NCBI RefSeq assembly: GCF_016741815.1
Contig: NZ_JAERRJ010000006.1
Span: 1 to 64,000, forward strand
DNA from: Nocardia acididurans
Lineage (GTDB): Bacteria > Actinomycetota > Actinomycetes > Mycobacteriales > Mycobacteriaceae
Direction of reading: 5' to 3'
DNA length: 64,000 nucleotides
The notes below the pieces were generated by a model. It ran no database searches. It saw only the letters and a list, made by a program, of their open reading frames with translations, and was not told where the DNA came from. Position numbers and translations under genes: made by a program. Shown piece by piece: positions 32,476 through 41,141 of the stretch. Position 1 is the stretch's first letter. Every line of letters starts with the position of its first letter.

Positions 32476-33708
32476 TCAGCGCGCCCCGCCGAGATCGGCG
32501 AGTTCGGTCAACCGCTCCAGCTCCCGCCGGAGCATCCGATTGTCGTCGCGCAGCAGTTGTTTCAGCGTCCGCACCGCATCGGCGTCGTACCGCACGTCCT
32601 CGGGTGACGCCTCCGCCGCGCGCACCAGCGCGTAGACCGCGCCCACATCGTCGCCGCGTCCGGCCAGGGCGGTCGCCACCAGAATGTGATAGCGCGCCCG
32701 CCGCCCGGCCGGTTCGGATTCGGCCCCGTCCAGACCCGTGGCCACGGCGATCACGCTGTCGAAATCGCCGGCGGCGAGGGCGATCTCCATCCGGGTCAGG
32801 GCGATCTCGTCCGGACCGAAGGCGACGCCGCACGCGACGTGCGCGCCCTCCAGCCGGTGCGCGGTGCGGGCCGCGGCGGTCAGCAGGTGGTCGGCCGCCA
32901 TCGAATCCGCCGCCGTGGCAGCGGCTTTGGCGGCCACCAGCTGCAGCGCCCCGCGTAAGGCGATCTCGTCGATCAGCTCCTGGCCGACGAATTGCGCGGT
33001 GGCCAAGGCGAAATCGCGGCACGCGGCGGGATGCAGCGGTAGCAGCGCCTCGGACATGTGCCAGGCGCTCGCGGCCAGCACGGCCGGGCGGTCCTGCCCC
33101 GAGGTCGCGGCGACGGCGCGATCGGCGACGAGCAGGGCCAGATCATGCGCGCCCATCGCCGAAAGTACTTGGCGGCACAGGTGATACGCGCCGATCAGCA
33201 GTTCCGTGGTGTCGCCGCCGCCGGTCCGCCAGTGCCACCCGCGCGCCGCCACCAGCACCCGCGGCAGGAACCGCGCCGTCTGGGTGAACCGGTCCCGGGA
33301 GCGCGACCAGAGCTGTTCGCACCGGAGCAGCTCCGCCGGCCAGTCCGTGGCCGGCATATCCGTCGCCGCCATGGCGTCGGCGAGCCCCGGATGATCCAGG
33401 ATCGCCGGGCGCAGCGCGCTCACCAGCTCGGCCGCGGCCGGGGTCGGCCGCTCCGGCGGGACCGGCCGATCGATCAGCTCACGAAAATCGGCTATCTGCA
33501 GCACCTCCGCCAGCCGGATGGTGGCCTCGATGCTGTCCAGCCGCAGCCGCCCCGACTCGATCAGCCGCAGCCATTCCTCACTGCGGCCGACCAGATTCGC
33601 CACCGCCCGCCGGGACAGCCTGCGCTGCGTCCGGCGGAACTCGATCCGCCTGCCCACCGGCACGGCCTGGTGCGGCGCATGCCCCGCAGACCACCGGTCA
33701 TCGCCCAT
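32476..33708 (-). CDS. HTH regulator with TPR-like C-terminal region
   Basis: 410 residues from ATG 33708; a GTG at 33825 would add 39 residues, and neither start has a clear ribosome binding site. The HTH is RRIEFRRTQRRLSRRAVANL and then VGRSEEWLRLIESGRLRLDS (about residues 18-60). The rest is Ala-rich helical and resembles TPR arrays (HLCRQVLSAMGAHDLALLVA; AASAWHMSEALLPLHPAACR). Convergent with the SARP gene, 18 bp apart. It may be a second regulator at the cluster boundary or unrelated. Confidence 0.8.
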   Translation of the reverse strand: MGDDRWSAGHAPHQAVPVGRRIEFRRTQRRLSRRAVANLVGRSEEWLRLIESGRLRLDSIEATIRLAEVLQIADFRELIDRPVPPERPTPAAAELVSALRPAILDHPGLADAMAATDMPATDWPAELLRCEQLWSRSRDRFTQTARFLPRVLVAARGWHWRTGGGDTTELLIGAYHLCRQVLSAMGAHDLALLVADRAVAATSGQDRPAVLAASAWHMSEALLPLHPAACRDFALATAQFVGQELIDEIALRGALQLVAAKAAATAADSMAADHLLTAAARTAHRLEGAHVACGVAFGPDEIALTRMEIALAAGDFDSVIAVATGLDGAESEPAGRRARYHILVATALAGRGDDVGAVYALVRAAEASPEDVRYDADAVRTLKQLLRDDNRMLRRELERLTELADLGGAR

Positions 33709-33896
33709 CGGCTCGGGCCCCGCCGTATCGCACACCAACCCTGTCACCCACTCGCGAAGGGGGCCTCCGGAATTCCCCCTTCCGAATCCGAGGCCCGGAC
33801 GATCGTGAAAAGTGTTGCGCCTCACAATAGTTGACCGCAGTGCATAACCGATACCGCAGACCGGCTGTGACCTCGCACAATCAAACCCCTGTTGAT

Positions 33897-33915
33897 TTAG
33901 GTAACCCTAATTTAG
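33897..33915 (+). promoter_or_regulatory. IdeR/DtxR-like iron box
   Basis: The 19 bp from TTAGGTAACCCTAA onwards match 14 positions of the IdeR consensus TTAGGTTAGSCTAACCTAA. The site overlaps a possible -10 (TAATTT) only 10-12 bp before ATG 33925, so binding would block transcription. Judged by eye only. Confidence 0.4.
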
Positions 33916-33924
33916 GCTGGCCGC

Positions 33925-34737
33925 ATGGGAGAGCAGGTTTCGCTGGGCCAGATCCAAGAGACACTTCTTATTCCGCTGTACGGGCGGGCACTCGACGCGC
34001 GCGGTGCGCGCAGCGTGCTCGGCGATCGCAAGGCGATCGACCTCGTGGAGCGCATCGACTACGACTTCACCAAGTTCCGCGGGCCGTCGCTGGCGGGCTC
34101 GGTGCTGCGCGCATCCATCTTCGACGAGTACGTGCGCGAGTTCCTGCGCCGGCATCCCGACGGCACGGTCGTCGACCTGGGCTGCGGACTGTCCACCCGC
34201 TTCGATCGGCTCGACAACGGCCGGCTGCGCTGGTTCGACCTCGACATGCCCGACTCGATGGCGTTGCGGGAGAGATTCTTCGAGAACACCGATCGATACA
34301 CCATGCTCACCGGGTCCATGTTCGGCACCGAGTGGCACGAGCGGGTCAAGGAGCGTTCGGGGCCGGTCTTTCTGCTCAGTGAAGCGGTCATGCTCTACTT
34401 TCCCGCCGATGAGGTGCACGCCGAGCTCGAGCGGGTCGCGGACGCGTTTCCGGATACGCCGTTCGCGTTCGACACCGGCGGCGCGCTGATGATGAGGACC
34501 CAGGACCGGAACCCGGTCTTCCGCGCCGTCACCGCCCGCATGCAATGGCCCTGCGACGACCCGCGCACCCTCGAATCGCACGGCGTACGCCTCGTCGAAT
34601 CCCGTACCTTCGCCACCCCGCAACCGGCCCTGGGCCGCACCTGGCCCGCGCGATACCGGCTGGGCCTCAAGCTGATCGGATGGACCGCTCCGGTGCGCAG
34701 CTACAAGGTGAATCTGTTCCGCACGCGTGCCGCGTGA
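33925..34737 (+). CDS. LCMT-family (TcmP-like) SAM methyltransferase
   Basis: 270 residues. SAM-binding DLGCGLSTRFDRLD is at about residues 88-101, with RWFDLDMPDSM and FLLSEAVMLYFP further on, the order of leucine carboxyl methyltransferase/TcmP-type enzymes. These methylate carboxyl or hydroxyl groups of secondary metabolites. The transcript probably has almost no leader since the -10-like element is close to the ATG. The IdeR-like box upstream suggests iron control. It lies next to the bipyrrole cluster but separate from its operons; a link is possible but unproven. Confidence 0.85.
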   Translation: MGEQVSLGQIQETLLIPLYGRALDARGARSVLGDRKAIDLVERIDYDFTKFRGPSLAGSVLRASIFDEYVREFLRRHPDGTVVDLGCGLSTRFDRLDNGRLRWFDLDMPDSMALRERFFENTDRYTMLTGSMFGTEWHERVKERSGPVFLLSEAVMLYFPADEVHAELERVADAFPDTPFAFDTGGALMMRTQDRNPVFRAVTARMQWPCDDPRTLESHGVRLVESRTFATPQPALGRTWPARYRLGLKLIGWTAPVRSYKVNLFRTRAA

Positions 34738-34813
34738 CCGTCGCGGGCTCCGAAATCGCTACTATCGCAACGCTTGCCGTTGATGACGAGAGTTGCGATA
34801 GGGGAGTACGACG

Positions 34814-35335
34814 ATGAAACGTTCGGTTCTGGGATTTGCCGTCGCCGCGGTCATCGGCTCGGGCGTGGTCGTGGCCGGGCCCGCTTCGGCCGAGGGCGAG
34901 CCCTGCCAGCTGGGATGGTCGAATGTGGGGCCGCGCACCTGTGCGAAGAACGACTTCAACCTGAGCCCGGTCTTCACCGTGGGCAACGGCGTGTGCGTCG
35001 GGATGTTCTCGGTCGGCGGGACCTCGTTCGACGGTCCGCTCTACGAGTACTCCGAAGCGCCGGGCGCCGTGCACTCGATCGTTTTCCGGCTGACGCAGGG
35101 ATTTTCGCCGATCGGGGAGTGGGGGCCGCACCTGCTCGCCTGCGATGTGACCGCCGTGGTGGACTGGCGGAACCTGGACACGGGCGCAACCGGAAGTGTC
35201 AGCCGGTTCATTCCGGCTGGTCAGCGATCCGCGCCGGCCATCGTGCTGGCGGAGACTGGGCCGGGGCGGGTGCAGGTGACGGTGCGGACGGATCGGCCGA
35301 ACGTTCCGGCCACGGCCGAAATCGTTGTGCCGTAA
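34814..35335 (+). CDS. Secreted protein of unknown function
   Basis: 173 residues with a clear signal peptide (MKRSVLGFAVAAVIGSGVVV, cleavage after AGPASA near residue 26). The mature part has four cysteines (in GEPCQLG, RTCAKND, GVCVGM and LACDV), enough for two disulfides, and is otherwise beta-rich. No known domain recognised. An exported small beta protein with a cell-wall or extracellular location is all that can be said. Confidence 0.8.
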   Translation: MKRSVLGFAVAAVIGSGVVVAGPASAEGEPCQLGWSNVGPRTCAKNDFNLSPVFTVGNGVCVGMFSVGGTSFDGPLYEYSEAPGAVHSIVFRLTQGFSPIGEWGPHLLACDVTAVVDWRNLDTGATGSVSRFIPAGQRSAPAIVLAETGPGRVQVTVRTDRPNVPATAEIVVP

Positions 35336-35393
35336 CCGGCGCGACGGGTGATACTGGGCCGGAAAATTCGGTCCGAACCTTGAATACGGGGGA

Positions 35394-35927
35394 ATGATGG
35401 CGAAGCGAGTCTGGCTGGTCGCGGCGGCGTGTGCGGCGGCGATGCTGGTGAGCGGATGCGGGACTTCGGAGAAGTCCACCGGGGCCGCCGGCACGACTTC
35501 GGCTGCGAAGCAGGGGATTACGACGACGTCGTCGAAGGCGGCGGCGCCGTCGACTCCGCTGCAGAACCGGCGGGCCGGCAACGGGGAGATCGTGCAGCAG
35601 AACGGGCTGGTCGGCTCGGGGACGCTGGATATCGACAACGGCAACAGCGCCGACGTCGCGGTGGTCGTCACCACCGGAAACCCGTCGAACCCGCAGGCCA
35701 CGATCTACGTGCAGGGGAACTCCAAGGCCACGCTGAGTGGTATCGCGGGCACGTACTACGTGTACCTGAAGTCGGGCAAGGACTGGGATCAGGCGACGCT
35801 CTCCTTCACCCGCGACAAGGACTTCTCGAAGTTCGACGACCCGTTCGACGCGGACTCCGCGTGGGAGATCAGCCTGCAGCCGACCGTCGGCGGCAATGCC
35901 AGCACCAGCGACGTGCCCGCCTTCTGA
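35394..35927 (+). CDS. Lipoprotein of unknown function
   Basis: 177 residues; two adjacent ATGs (35394, 35397) are equally possible starts. The N-terminus is a lipoprotein signal with lipobox LVSGC (cysteine at residue 22-23). A Thr/Ser/Ala linker (about 25-60) leads to a beta-rich domain with GNSADVAVVVTTGNPSNPQA and YVYLKSGKDWDQATLSF. The protein would be anchored on the outer face of the membrane. Family not recognised. A hairpin follows the stop. Confidence 0.82.
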   Translation: MMAKRVWLVAAACAAAMLVSGCGTSEKSTGAAGTTSAAKQGITTTSSKAAAPSTPLQNRRAGNGEIVQQNGLVGSGTLDIDNGNSADVAVVVTTGNPSNPQATIYVQGNSKATLSGIAGTYYVYLKSGKDWDQATLSFTRDKDFSKFDDPFDADSAWEISLQPTVGGNASTSDVPAF

Positions 35928-35935
35928 TCGGGTAG

Positions 35936-35955
35936 TCCCCGAAGCTGATCGGGGA
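35936..35955 (+). terminator. Hairpin after the lipoprotein gene
   Basis: TCCCCGA (35936-35942) pairs with TCGGGGA (35949-35955) around a 6-nt loop, 8 bp after the stop. Confidence 0.45.
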
Positions 35956-36005
35956 TCATCCTCACCGGCGATGCCGTGGCCGATCGTGCTGCCTAGCGTG
36001 GGTGC

Positions 36006-36878
36006 ATGGTCGGCGAATGGTTGCGCCACGGTGTCCGGGTGGTGTTGTCACTGTTGATGATCGCGTTCGGAATGGTGAAAGTCATTCCTACGCAGTTCAT
36101 CTCGTTCACGCTGCCCGGGGAGATGCTGGTATCGGTGGGCGAGTCGACGTCCTCGGGGCTGCTGTGGAAGTTCATGGCCGCCTCGACGCCGTACACGGTG
36201 ATCACCGGGCTGGTGGAGGTGACCGGCGGGGTGCTGCTGGTGTTCCGGCGGACGACCCTGCTCGGGGCGCTGATCAGTCTGGTGGCGCTGATCCAGGTGA
36301 GCATCCTGAACCTCGCCTACGGTGTGCCGGTGGTGGTGACGCCGCTGGTCATGCTGGGCATGGCCCTGGTGGTTTCGCTGCCCTGGTGGCAGCGGCTGCT
36401 CGATGTGCTGGTTCGCCATCGCGACTCCGCCGCGCCGCGGACGCCGCCGCTGCTCGGCGATCCGCGATGGCGGCGGGCGGGTCTCGCCGCACATGTCACC
36501 GCGGCAGCTTTCGTGGCAATGTTCATGGGCGTCAATGGGTTTCAGCAGTACCGCGACTACACCCAGCGGCTGTCACCGCTGGACGGCGTGTGGGCGGTGG
36601 ATCAGTACCGGGGCGCGGGACCGGAGTGGGTGCGGGTGGCCATCGAGGCGCGCCCGGCGTCCCAGCGTCTGGTCGTCGCCCGTGCGGCGGGCGGCCCGCT
36701 GGAGCGGGACGCGGTGGTGAGCGATACGGAAGCCGTTCTGCACGTGGGTGATTCGACCCTGACCTGGACTCGGCCCGACGCGCGGACGCTGCGCCTGACC
36801 GGCGTACTGGACGGTGCGGACACCGAGGTCACCCTGTATCGCGTACCCCTTCGCAACGAATCGAACGAGTTTCGCTGA
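36006..36878 (+). CDS. DoxX-like membrane protein with a C-terminal soluble domain
   Basis: 290 residues. Four hydrophobic helices occupy the first 130 residues (VVLSLLMIAFGMVKVIP; YTVITGLVEVTGGVLLV; LGALISLVALIQVSILNLAY; VVTPLVMLGMALVVSLPWW), the DoxX-type layout. A fifth helix (AHVTAAAFVAMFMGVNGF) leads to a beta-rich tail of about 110 residues (LDGVWAVDQYRGAGPEWVRV). The tail is unusual for plain DoxX proteins. Function unknown. Confidence 0.75.
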   Translation: MVGEWLRHGVRVVLSLLMIAFGMVKVIPTQFISFTLPGEMLVSVGESTSSGLLWKFMAASTPYTVITGLVEVTGGVLLVFRRTTLLGALISLVALIQVSILNLAYGVPVVVTPLVMLGMALVVSLPWWQRLLDVLVRHRDSAAPRTPPLLGDPRWRRAGLAAHVTAAAFVAMFMGVNGFQQYRDYTQRLSPLDGVWAVDQYRGAGPEWVRVAIEARPASQRLVVARAAGGPLERDAVVSDTEAVLHVGDSTLTWTRPDARTLRLTGVLDGADTEVTLYRVPLRNESNEFR

Positions 36879-36961
36879 CACCACCTGTTTCAATAGCCCC
36901 AGCAGGGGGCATTCGTCACTCGGACAGGACAGGAACCCTGACTCCGAGGGAGTGACCGTCG

Positions 36962-37231
36962 ATGACCCACACCAATGCCGTCCCCGTCTCCGCCACCCGT
37001 AAATCCCAACCGCCGGAAACGATTCTCGATGGCGTCGATTGGCCGGGGCCGGCGCTACTGCTGCTCGGTGTCATCGCCCTCGCGTGGACGTTCACCGGCA
37101 CCGATATCGTCACGGGTCTGCGTGCCGTCGGAGGTTCCGTGGTCACCGTGCTCGCGCTGGTCGCGGGCTCGGTGTGGATCGTCCTCGAGCACAACAGATT
37201 CCGTGCGAACCCGGGTGACGGGGGGCGTTAG
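36962..37231 (+). CDS. Small two-helix membrane protein
   Basis: 89 residues with two predicted membrane helices (PGPALLLLGVIALAWTFTG and GSVVTVLALVAGSVWIVLEH). GAGGGAG upstream of ATG 36962 is a reasonable ribosome binding site. No family recognised. Its stop overlaps the convergent acyl-CoA dehydrogenase gene by 4 bp. Confidence 0.7.
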   Translation: MTHTNAVPVSATRKSQPPETILDGVDWPGPALLLLGVIALAWTFTGTDIVTGLRAVGGSVVTVLALVAGSVWIVLEHNRFRANPGDGGR

Positions 37232-38448
37232 CGGGCGAGCAGTCCCTTGGCGATGTGCGTGACCTGGATTTCATTGCTGCCCGCGTAGATCATCAGCGAC
37301 TTGGCGTCGCGCGCGAGCTGCTCCACCTTGTATTCGGCCATGTAGCCGTTGCCGCCGAACAACTGCACAGCCTCCATCGCGACCTCGGTCGCGGCCCGCG
37401 AGGAGTACAGCTTCATGGCCGACGCCTCGGCCAGCGTCACCTTGTGCCCGGCCTTGGTGCGCTCGATGGCGTTGAACACCATGTTCTGCACATTGATTCG
37501 CGCGATCTCCATCTCCGCCAGCTTGAGCTGGATGAGCTGGAACTGCGCGATCTCCTTACCCCACAGCTTGCGTGACTTCGCGTAATCCACACAGAGCCGG
37601 TGGCATTCGTTGATGATGCCCAGCGCCAGCGACGCGATGCCGATGCGCTCGGCCGCGAAAGACTCCTTGGCGCTGTCTTTTCCGTCGCTCTTGGCCTGGT
37701 CCTCGCTCTCGCCGAGCAGCCGGTCCGGGGTGATGCGCACATTGTCGAAGAACAGTTCGCCGGTGGGCGAGGAGTTCATGCCCATCTTCTTGAAGGCCGG
37801 GCTCTGGGTGAAGCCCGGCATGCCCTTGTCCAGGACGAAGGTGAGCACCTTGCGGTCGCGCCGGTCGACGCCGTCCTCCTCGTCCAGCTTGGCGTAGACG
37901 ACTGTCACATCGGCGTGCGGGCCGTTGGTGATGAAGGTCTTGCGCCCGTTGAGGATGTAGTCCGCCCCGTCGCGCCGCACATAGGACTTCATGCCGCCGA
38001 ACGCGTCCGAGCCGGAATCGGGTTCGGTGATGGCCCACGCGCCGACCTTCTCCATGGTGACCAGCTCGGGCAGCCAGCGCTTCTTCTGCGCGAGAGTGCC
38101 GCGGGTGCGGATGGTGCCGACGGTGAGGCCCAGGCTCACACCCATCGACGCGACCAGCCCGAGGCTGATCCCGGCGAGCTCACTGTTGAGGATGACCCCC
38201 ATGCTGCCCGCGCCGCTGAAGCCGCCGCCCGCCTTGCCCGTGGTGCCGGCCTCCTCGCGGGCGAGCGCCTTCTCCAGTCCCTCGCGGGCCATCTCGTCCA
38301 GCCCGAAGGCGGCGTACAGCTTGCGAATGATGTCGAAGGGCGGCAGCGCGCCGCTTTCCAGCTGTTCGACGTGCGGCTTGATCTCCTTCTCGATGAACCC
38401 GCGCAGCGCGTCGCGGAACATCAGGTCTTCGTCGGACCACTGGTACAT
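37228..38448 (-). CDS. Acyl-CoA dehydrogenase under a KstR-type operator
   Basis: 406 residues from ATG 38448 (GGGAG upstream). Conserved blocks are AWAITEPDSGSDAFGG, GRKTFITNGPHADVTVVYAK, and a C-terminal QLFGGNGYMAEYKVEQLARD. The catalytic glutamate is probably in AAERIGIAS (isovaleryl-CoA dehydrogenase position), because the other position reads YAGSNEIQ. A Gly/Ala-rich insertion EEAGTTGKAGGGFSGAGSMG lies near residue 85. The KstR-like site 47 bp before the start suggests a role in sterol or related lipid breakdown. Confidence 0.93.
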   Translation of the reverse strand: MYQWSDEDLMFRDALRGFIEKEIKPHVEQLESGALPPFDIIRKLYAAFGLDEMAREGLEKALAREEAGTTGKAGGGFSGAGSMGVILNSELAGISLGLVASMGVSLGLTVGTIRTRGTLAQKKRWLPELVTMEKVGAWAITEPDSGSDAFGGMKSYVRRDGADYILNGRKTFITNGPHADVTVVYAKLDEEDGVDRRDRKVLTFVLDKGMPGFTQSPAFKKMGMNSSPTGELFFDNVRITPDRLLGESEDQAKSDGKDSAKESFAAERIGIASLALGIINECHRLCVDYAKSRKLWGKEIAQFQLIQLKLAEMEIARINVQNMVFNAIERTKAGHKVTLAEASAMKLYSSRAATEVAMEAVQLFGGNGYMAEYKVEQLARDAKSLMIYAGSNEIQVTHIAKGLLAR

Positions 38449-38494
38449 GTCGTGAACTCCCGAGGGATCGCCGGAACGGTCGGTCCCCTGAATA

Positions 38495-38508
38495 TAGAAC
38501 ACGTTCTA
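38495..38508. promoter_or_regulatory. KstR-type operator
   Basis: TAGAACACGTTCTA fits the KstR pattern TnnAACnnGTTnnA with both arms perfect. KstR is the TetR-type repressor of cholesterol catabolism in mycobacteria, rhodococci and nocardiae. Confidence 0.7.
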
Positions 38509-38528
38509 GTGAGCGGTCCGCGCCCCGA

Positions 38529-39014
38529 TCAGTGCTCGTGATCGTCGTCCCCGTGCGGGTGGCCGTGGGCGAGCTCGTCGGCGGTGGCCTCGCGGATGTC
38601 GACGACCTTCACCTGGAAATGCAACCGCTGCCCGGCGAGCGGATGGTTCCCGTCGATGGTCACATCGTCCCCGTCGACCTCGACCACGGTGACGATCTGG
38701 GTCTCGCCGTCCGGCGCCTCGGCCTCGAACTGCATCCCGGGCTCGAGCTCGTCGATCTCCTCGAACATGGCCCGCTCCACCACGCTGACCAGCTCCTCCA
38801 GGTACTCCCCGTACCCGTCCTCCGGCTCGATGGTGACCTTCAGCTCGTCACCCACGCTCTTGCCCTCGAGCGCGACCTCCAGGCCGGGCACGATGTTCTC
38901 CGCCCCGTGCAGGTACACCAGCGGCTCCTCGCCCACGGAGGTGTCCACCACTTCCTCGGCGTCGTCGGTCAGCGTGTATTCGATGGAGACGACCTTGTCG
39001 GTACCGATCTGCAT
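38529..39014 (-). CDS. FKBP-type peptidyl-prolyl isomerase, SlyD-like
   Basis: 161 residues from ATG 39014. The FKBP half is split by an insert-in-flap domain as in SlyD: DKVVSIEYTLTDDAEEVVDT and YLHGAENIVPGLEVALEGKS at the front, PEDGYGEY, then the insert and DGNHPLAGQRLHFQVKVVDI. The acidic/His-rich tail (HGHPHGDDDHEH) is a metal-binding feature of SlyD. Cytoplasmic folding helper and possible nickel or zinc binder. Monocistronic by position. Confidence 0.92.
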   Translation of the reverse strand: MQIGTDKVVSIEYTLTDDAEEVVDTSVGEEPLVYLHGAENIVPGLEVALEGKSVGDELKVTIEPEDGYGEYLEELVSVVERAMFEEIDELEPGMQFEAEAPDGETQIVTVVEVDGDDVTIDGNHPLAGQRLHFQVKVVDIREATADELAHGHPHGDDDHEH

Positions 39015-39094
39015 GGCTCGGGGCCCTTTCGCGCGGGAAACAGCGGACGAGCAAATGTATCCGGAACTCGGGCACTCCGGGCTCAAGCCGCAGC

Positions 39095-39793
39095 TCAGAG
39101 CGGCTTGGTGCCCCACAGGATGACGTTGGTGCCGAAGAAGCGCTGGTGCCAGCCGATATCGGTGAAGCCGAGGGCGTCGAGGATTTCGGCGACCTGACGG
39201 GGGGATTTGAAGCCGAGGGTGCTGGATTCGAGGTAGGTGTAGGAGGTGCGGTCGCGGGCGACCACCTGGCCCAGGAGCGGGACGAGCAGGCGCATGCCCC
39301 CCTCGACGATGGGCTTCATGACGCCGACGGGCGGGCAGGTCTCCAGGATCACCACGCGGCCACCGGGTCGGAGGACCCGATGTTGTTCGCGCAGAACGCT
39401 TTCCACGTCGTCCACATTGCGGAGCAGATAACCCTCGGTGATGCCGTCGAAGGTCTCGTCGTCGAAGGGAAGTGTGGTCGCGTCCGCGTGCAGCCAGCGC
39501 ACCGCGTCGGCGCCGCGCTTGGTGCGGGCGTGGGCCAGCATCTCCTCGGAGAAGTCCGCGCCGGTGACGGTGACGGCCGGGTACATGCGCGCCGCCTCCA
39601 GGGCGATGACGCCGGTGCCGGTGGCCAGATCCAGCAGCTGACCGCCGATGGGAGGCGCGACGCGGGCGGCGACCTCGCGGCACCAGCGCGCGTGGCTGCC
39701 CAGCGTCATGAGGAAGTTCATCCGGTCGTAGTAGCCGGCGATCTTCTCGAAGATCCCGTGTACTTCGGAGCTCTTGCTCTGATCGATGGTCAC
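39095..39793 (-). CDS. UbiE/COQ5-family methyltransferase
   Basis: 232 residues from GTG 39793, preceded by AAAGGGG. It has the UbiE start GIFEKIAGYYDRMNFLMTLG, SAM loop LLDLATGTGVIALEAA, DFSEEML, and the UbiE-type segment YLLRNVDD followed by HRVLRPGGRVVILET. The family methylates quinone rings (demethylmenaquinone) or related substrates. Several UbiE paralogues are usual in this group, so whether this is the true MenG cannot be told here. Confidence 0.85.
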   Translation of the reverse strand: MTIDQSKSSEVHGIFEKIAGYYDRMNFLMTLGSHARWCREVAARVAPPIGGQLLDLATGTGVIALEAARMYPAVTVTGADFSEEMLAHARTKRGADAVRWLHADATTLPFDDETFDGITEGYLLRNVDDVESVLREQHRVLRPGGRVVILETCPPVGVMKPIVEGGMRLLVPLLGQVVARDRTSYTYLESSTLGFKSPRQVAEILDALGFTDIGWHQRFFGTNVILWGTKPL

Positions 39794-40175
39794 CGGGGCC
39801 CCTTTGTGATCTGGTTTTCCGCAGTGTAGCGAATGTGAAATCAGACTAGTTCGGTCTGTCGGCGGCACGGGACGTGCGGGGGAGTTCGGATCAGGGGGAT
39901 CGAAAGGGTGGCGCGGGGAATTGTCCGGAGCGGTGCGGAAATTTGTTGTGGCGCACAGGGATTTGGGTAGTGCGACGCCGATCACGGCAAGGGTTAATGG
40001 ACGGTTACTTCCACCTGAAAGATCCATTCTCCAGATGGACGGTTGTTCAGTGGCGTTGTAGCGTCGGCGCATCGCATCGAGGCGATTCCGAGTATCAACA
40101 CTTTCCCGAGTTTCACGACGGCGCTTTTCCTGTCGGCTCGGTGCCTGATCTCCAACACTTTGATAGGTGGTCGTT
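39794..40175. promoter_or_regulatory. 382-bp intergenic region before the glucosyltransferase unit
   Basis: No gene seen. It is less GC-rich than the flanks and contains ATGGACGGTT twice (39997-40006 and 40035-40044), 38 bp apart in direct orientation, with TCCAT/ATGGA complementarity between them. It likely holds the promoter of the unit at 40176-44266. Confidence 0.4.
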
Positions 40176-41108
40176 GTGGTCGGTCTGCTCGCGAATGAAA
40201 GTCATGGTGGTATCCGCACCTGGTCCGCACCGAAGTGGACGGCGCGGGATCTCATAGCCGCCAAGGGCAAGAGAACTGTGTCGGTGGTGCTTCCCGCGCT
40301 GAACGAGGAAGCCACCGTGGGCGATGTCGTCCACGCCGTCCGATGCCTCCCGGAAGGGCTGGTGGACGAGCTGATCGTCATGGATTCCGGCTCCTCGGAC
40401 GCCACCATGCGGGTGGCGGCCGCGGCCGGCGCCACGGTGGTCAGCCGCGAGGACGTGCTGCCCGAACATCCCCCGGTCCCGGGCAAGGGCGAGGTGCTGT
40501 GGCGCTCGCTCGCCGTGGCCTCCGGCGACATCGTCATGTTCATGGATTCCGATCTGCTGGAACCGGATCCGCAATTCGTGCCGAAACTCATCGGGCCGCT
40601 GCTGCTCGACGAATCCATTGTTTTCAGCAAGGCGTATTACCGGCGGCCACTGCTGACCGGAGACTCCTTCGACGAATCCGGCGGCGGCCGGGTGACAGAA
40701 CTCGTGGCGCGGCCACTGCTGGCCGCACTGCGCCCGGGACTGCGACATGTGATCCAGCCGCTCGGCGGTGAATACGCCGCAACCCGGGAAGCCCTGGAGC
40801 GCTTCTATTTCGCCTCCCACTACGGCGTCGAAATCGGTTTGCTGATCGATGTTTTCGATCACTACGGCACCGGCGCGATCGGCCAGGTCGACCTCGGCGT
40901 CCGCAAGCATCGCAACCGGCCGCTCCATGAACTCGGCGTGATGAGCCGCCAGATCGTCGCCACCGCGCTGGAGCGGTGCGGCTTGTCCGACTCCGGGGAG
41001 GGAATCATCCAATTCCCGCTCGGGGCAGACGGATTCGCCGCCAAGGAGGCCGTGCTGCGCACCGAGCACCGGCCGCCCATGGCTTCCCTGCTGAAAATCG
41101 CTTCCTGA
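40176..41108 (+). CDS. gpgS: Glucosyl-3-phosphoglycerate synthase-type glycosyltransferase
   Basis: 310 residues. GTG 40176 is chosen because AGGTGG ends 5 bp before it. The GT-A domain shows VVLPALNEEATVGDVV, MDSGSSDAT, GKGEVLWRSLAVASGDIV, the D-x-D motif in FMDSDLLEPDP and the long family block GGGRVTELVARPLLAALRPG with IQPLGGEYAATRE and YGVEIGLLIDVFDHYG. GpgS transfers glucose to 3-phosphoglycerate, the first step of glucosylglycerate and methylglucose lipopolysaccharide. In an operon with an acyltransferase and exporter it may be a paralogue making the head group of a glycolipid. Confidence 0.85.
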   Translation: MVGLLANESHGGIRTWSAPKWTARDLIAAKGKRTVSVVLPALNEEATVGDVVHAVRCLPEGLVDELIVMDSGSSDATMRVAAAAGATVVSREDVLPEHPPVPGKGEVLWRSLAVASGDIVMFMDSDLLEPDPQFVPKLIGPLLLDESIVFSKAYYRRPLLTGDSFDESGGGRVTELVARPLLAALRPGLRHVIQPLGGEYAATREALERFYFASHYGVEIGLLIDVFDHYGTGAIGQVDLGVRKHRNRPLHELGVMSRQIVATALERCGLSDSGEGIIQFPLGADGFAAKEAVLRTEHRPPMASLLKIAS

Positions 41109-41141
41109 GTGCAGCTTTCGAGAAGATGAGGATTCTTCGCC

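Noticed and set aside
33709..33825. Longer N-terminus of the HTH-TPR regulator (GTG 33825)
   Set aside because: The extra 39 residues are Gly/Arg-rich and precede the point where the HTH begins; no better ribosome binding site, so left open but not used.
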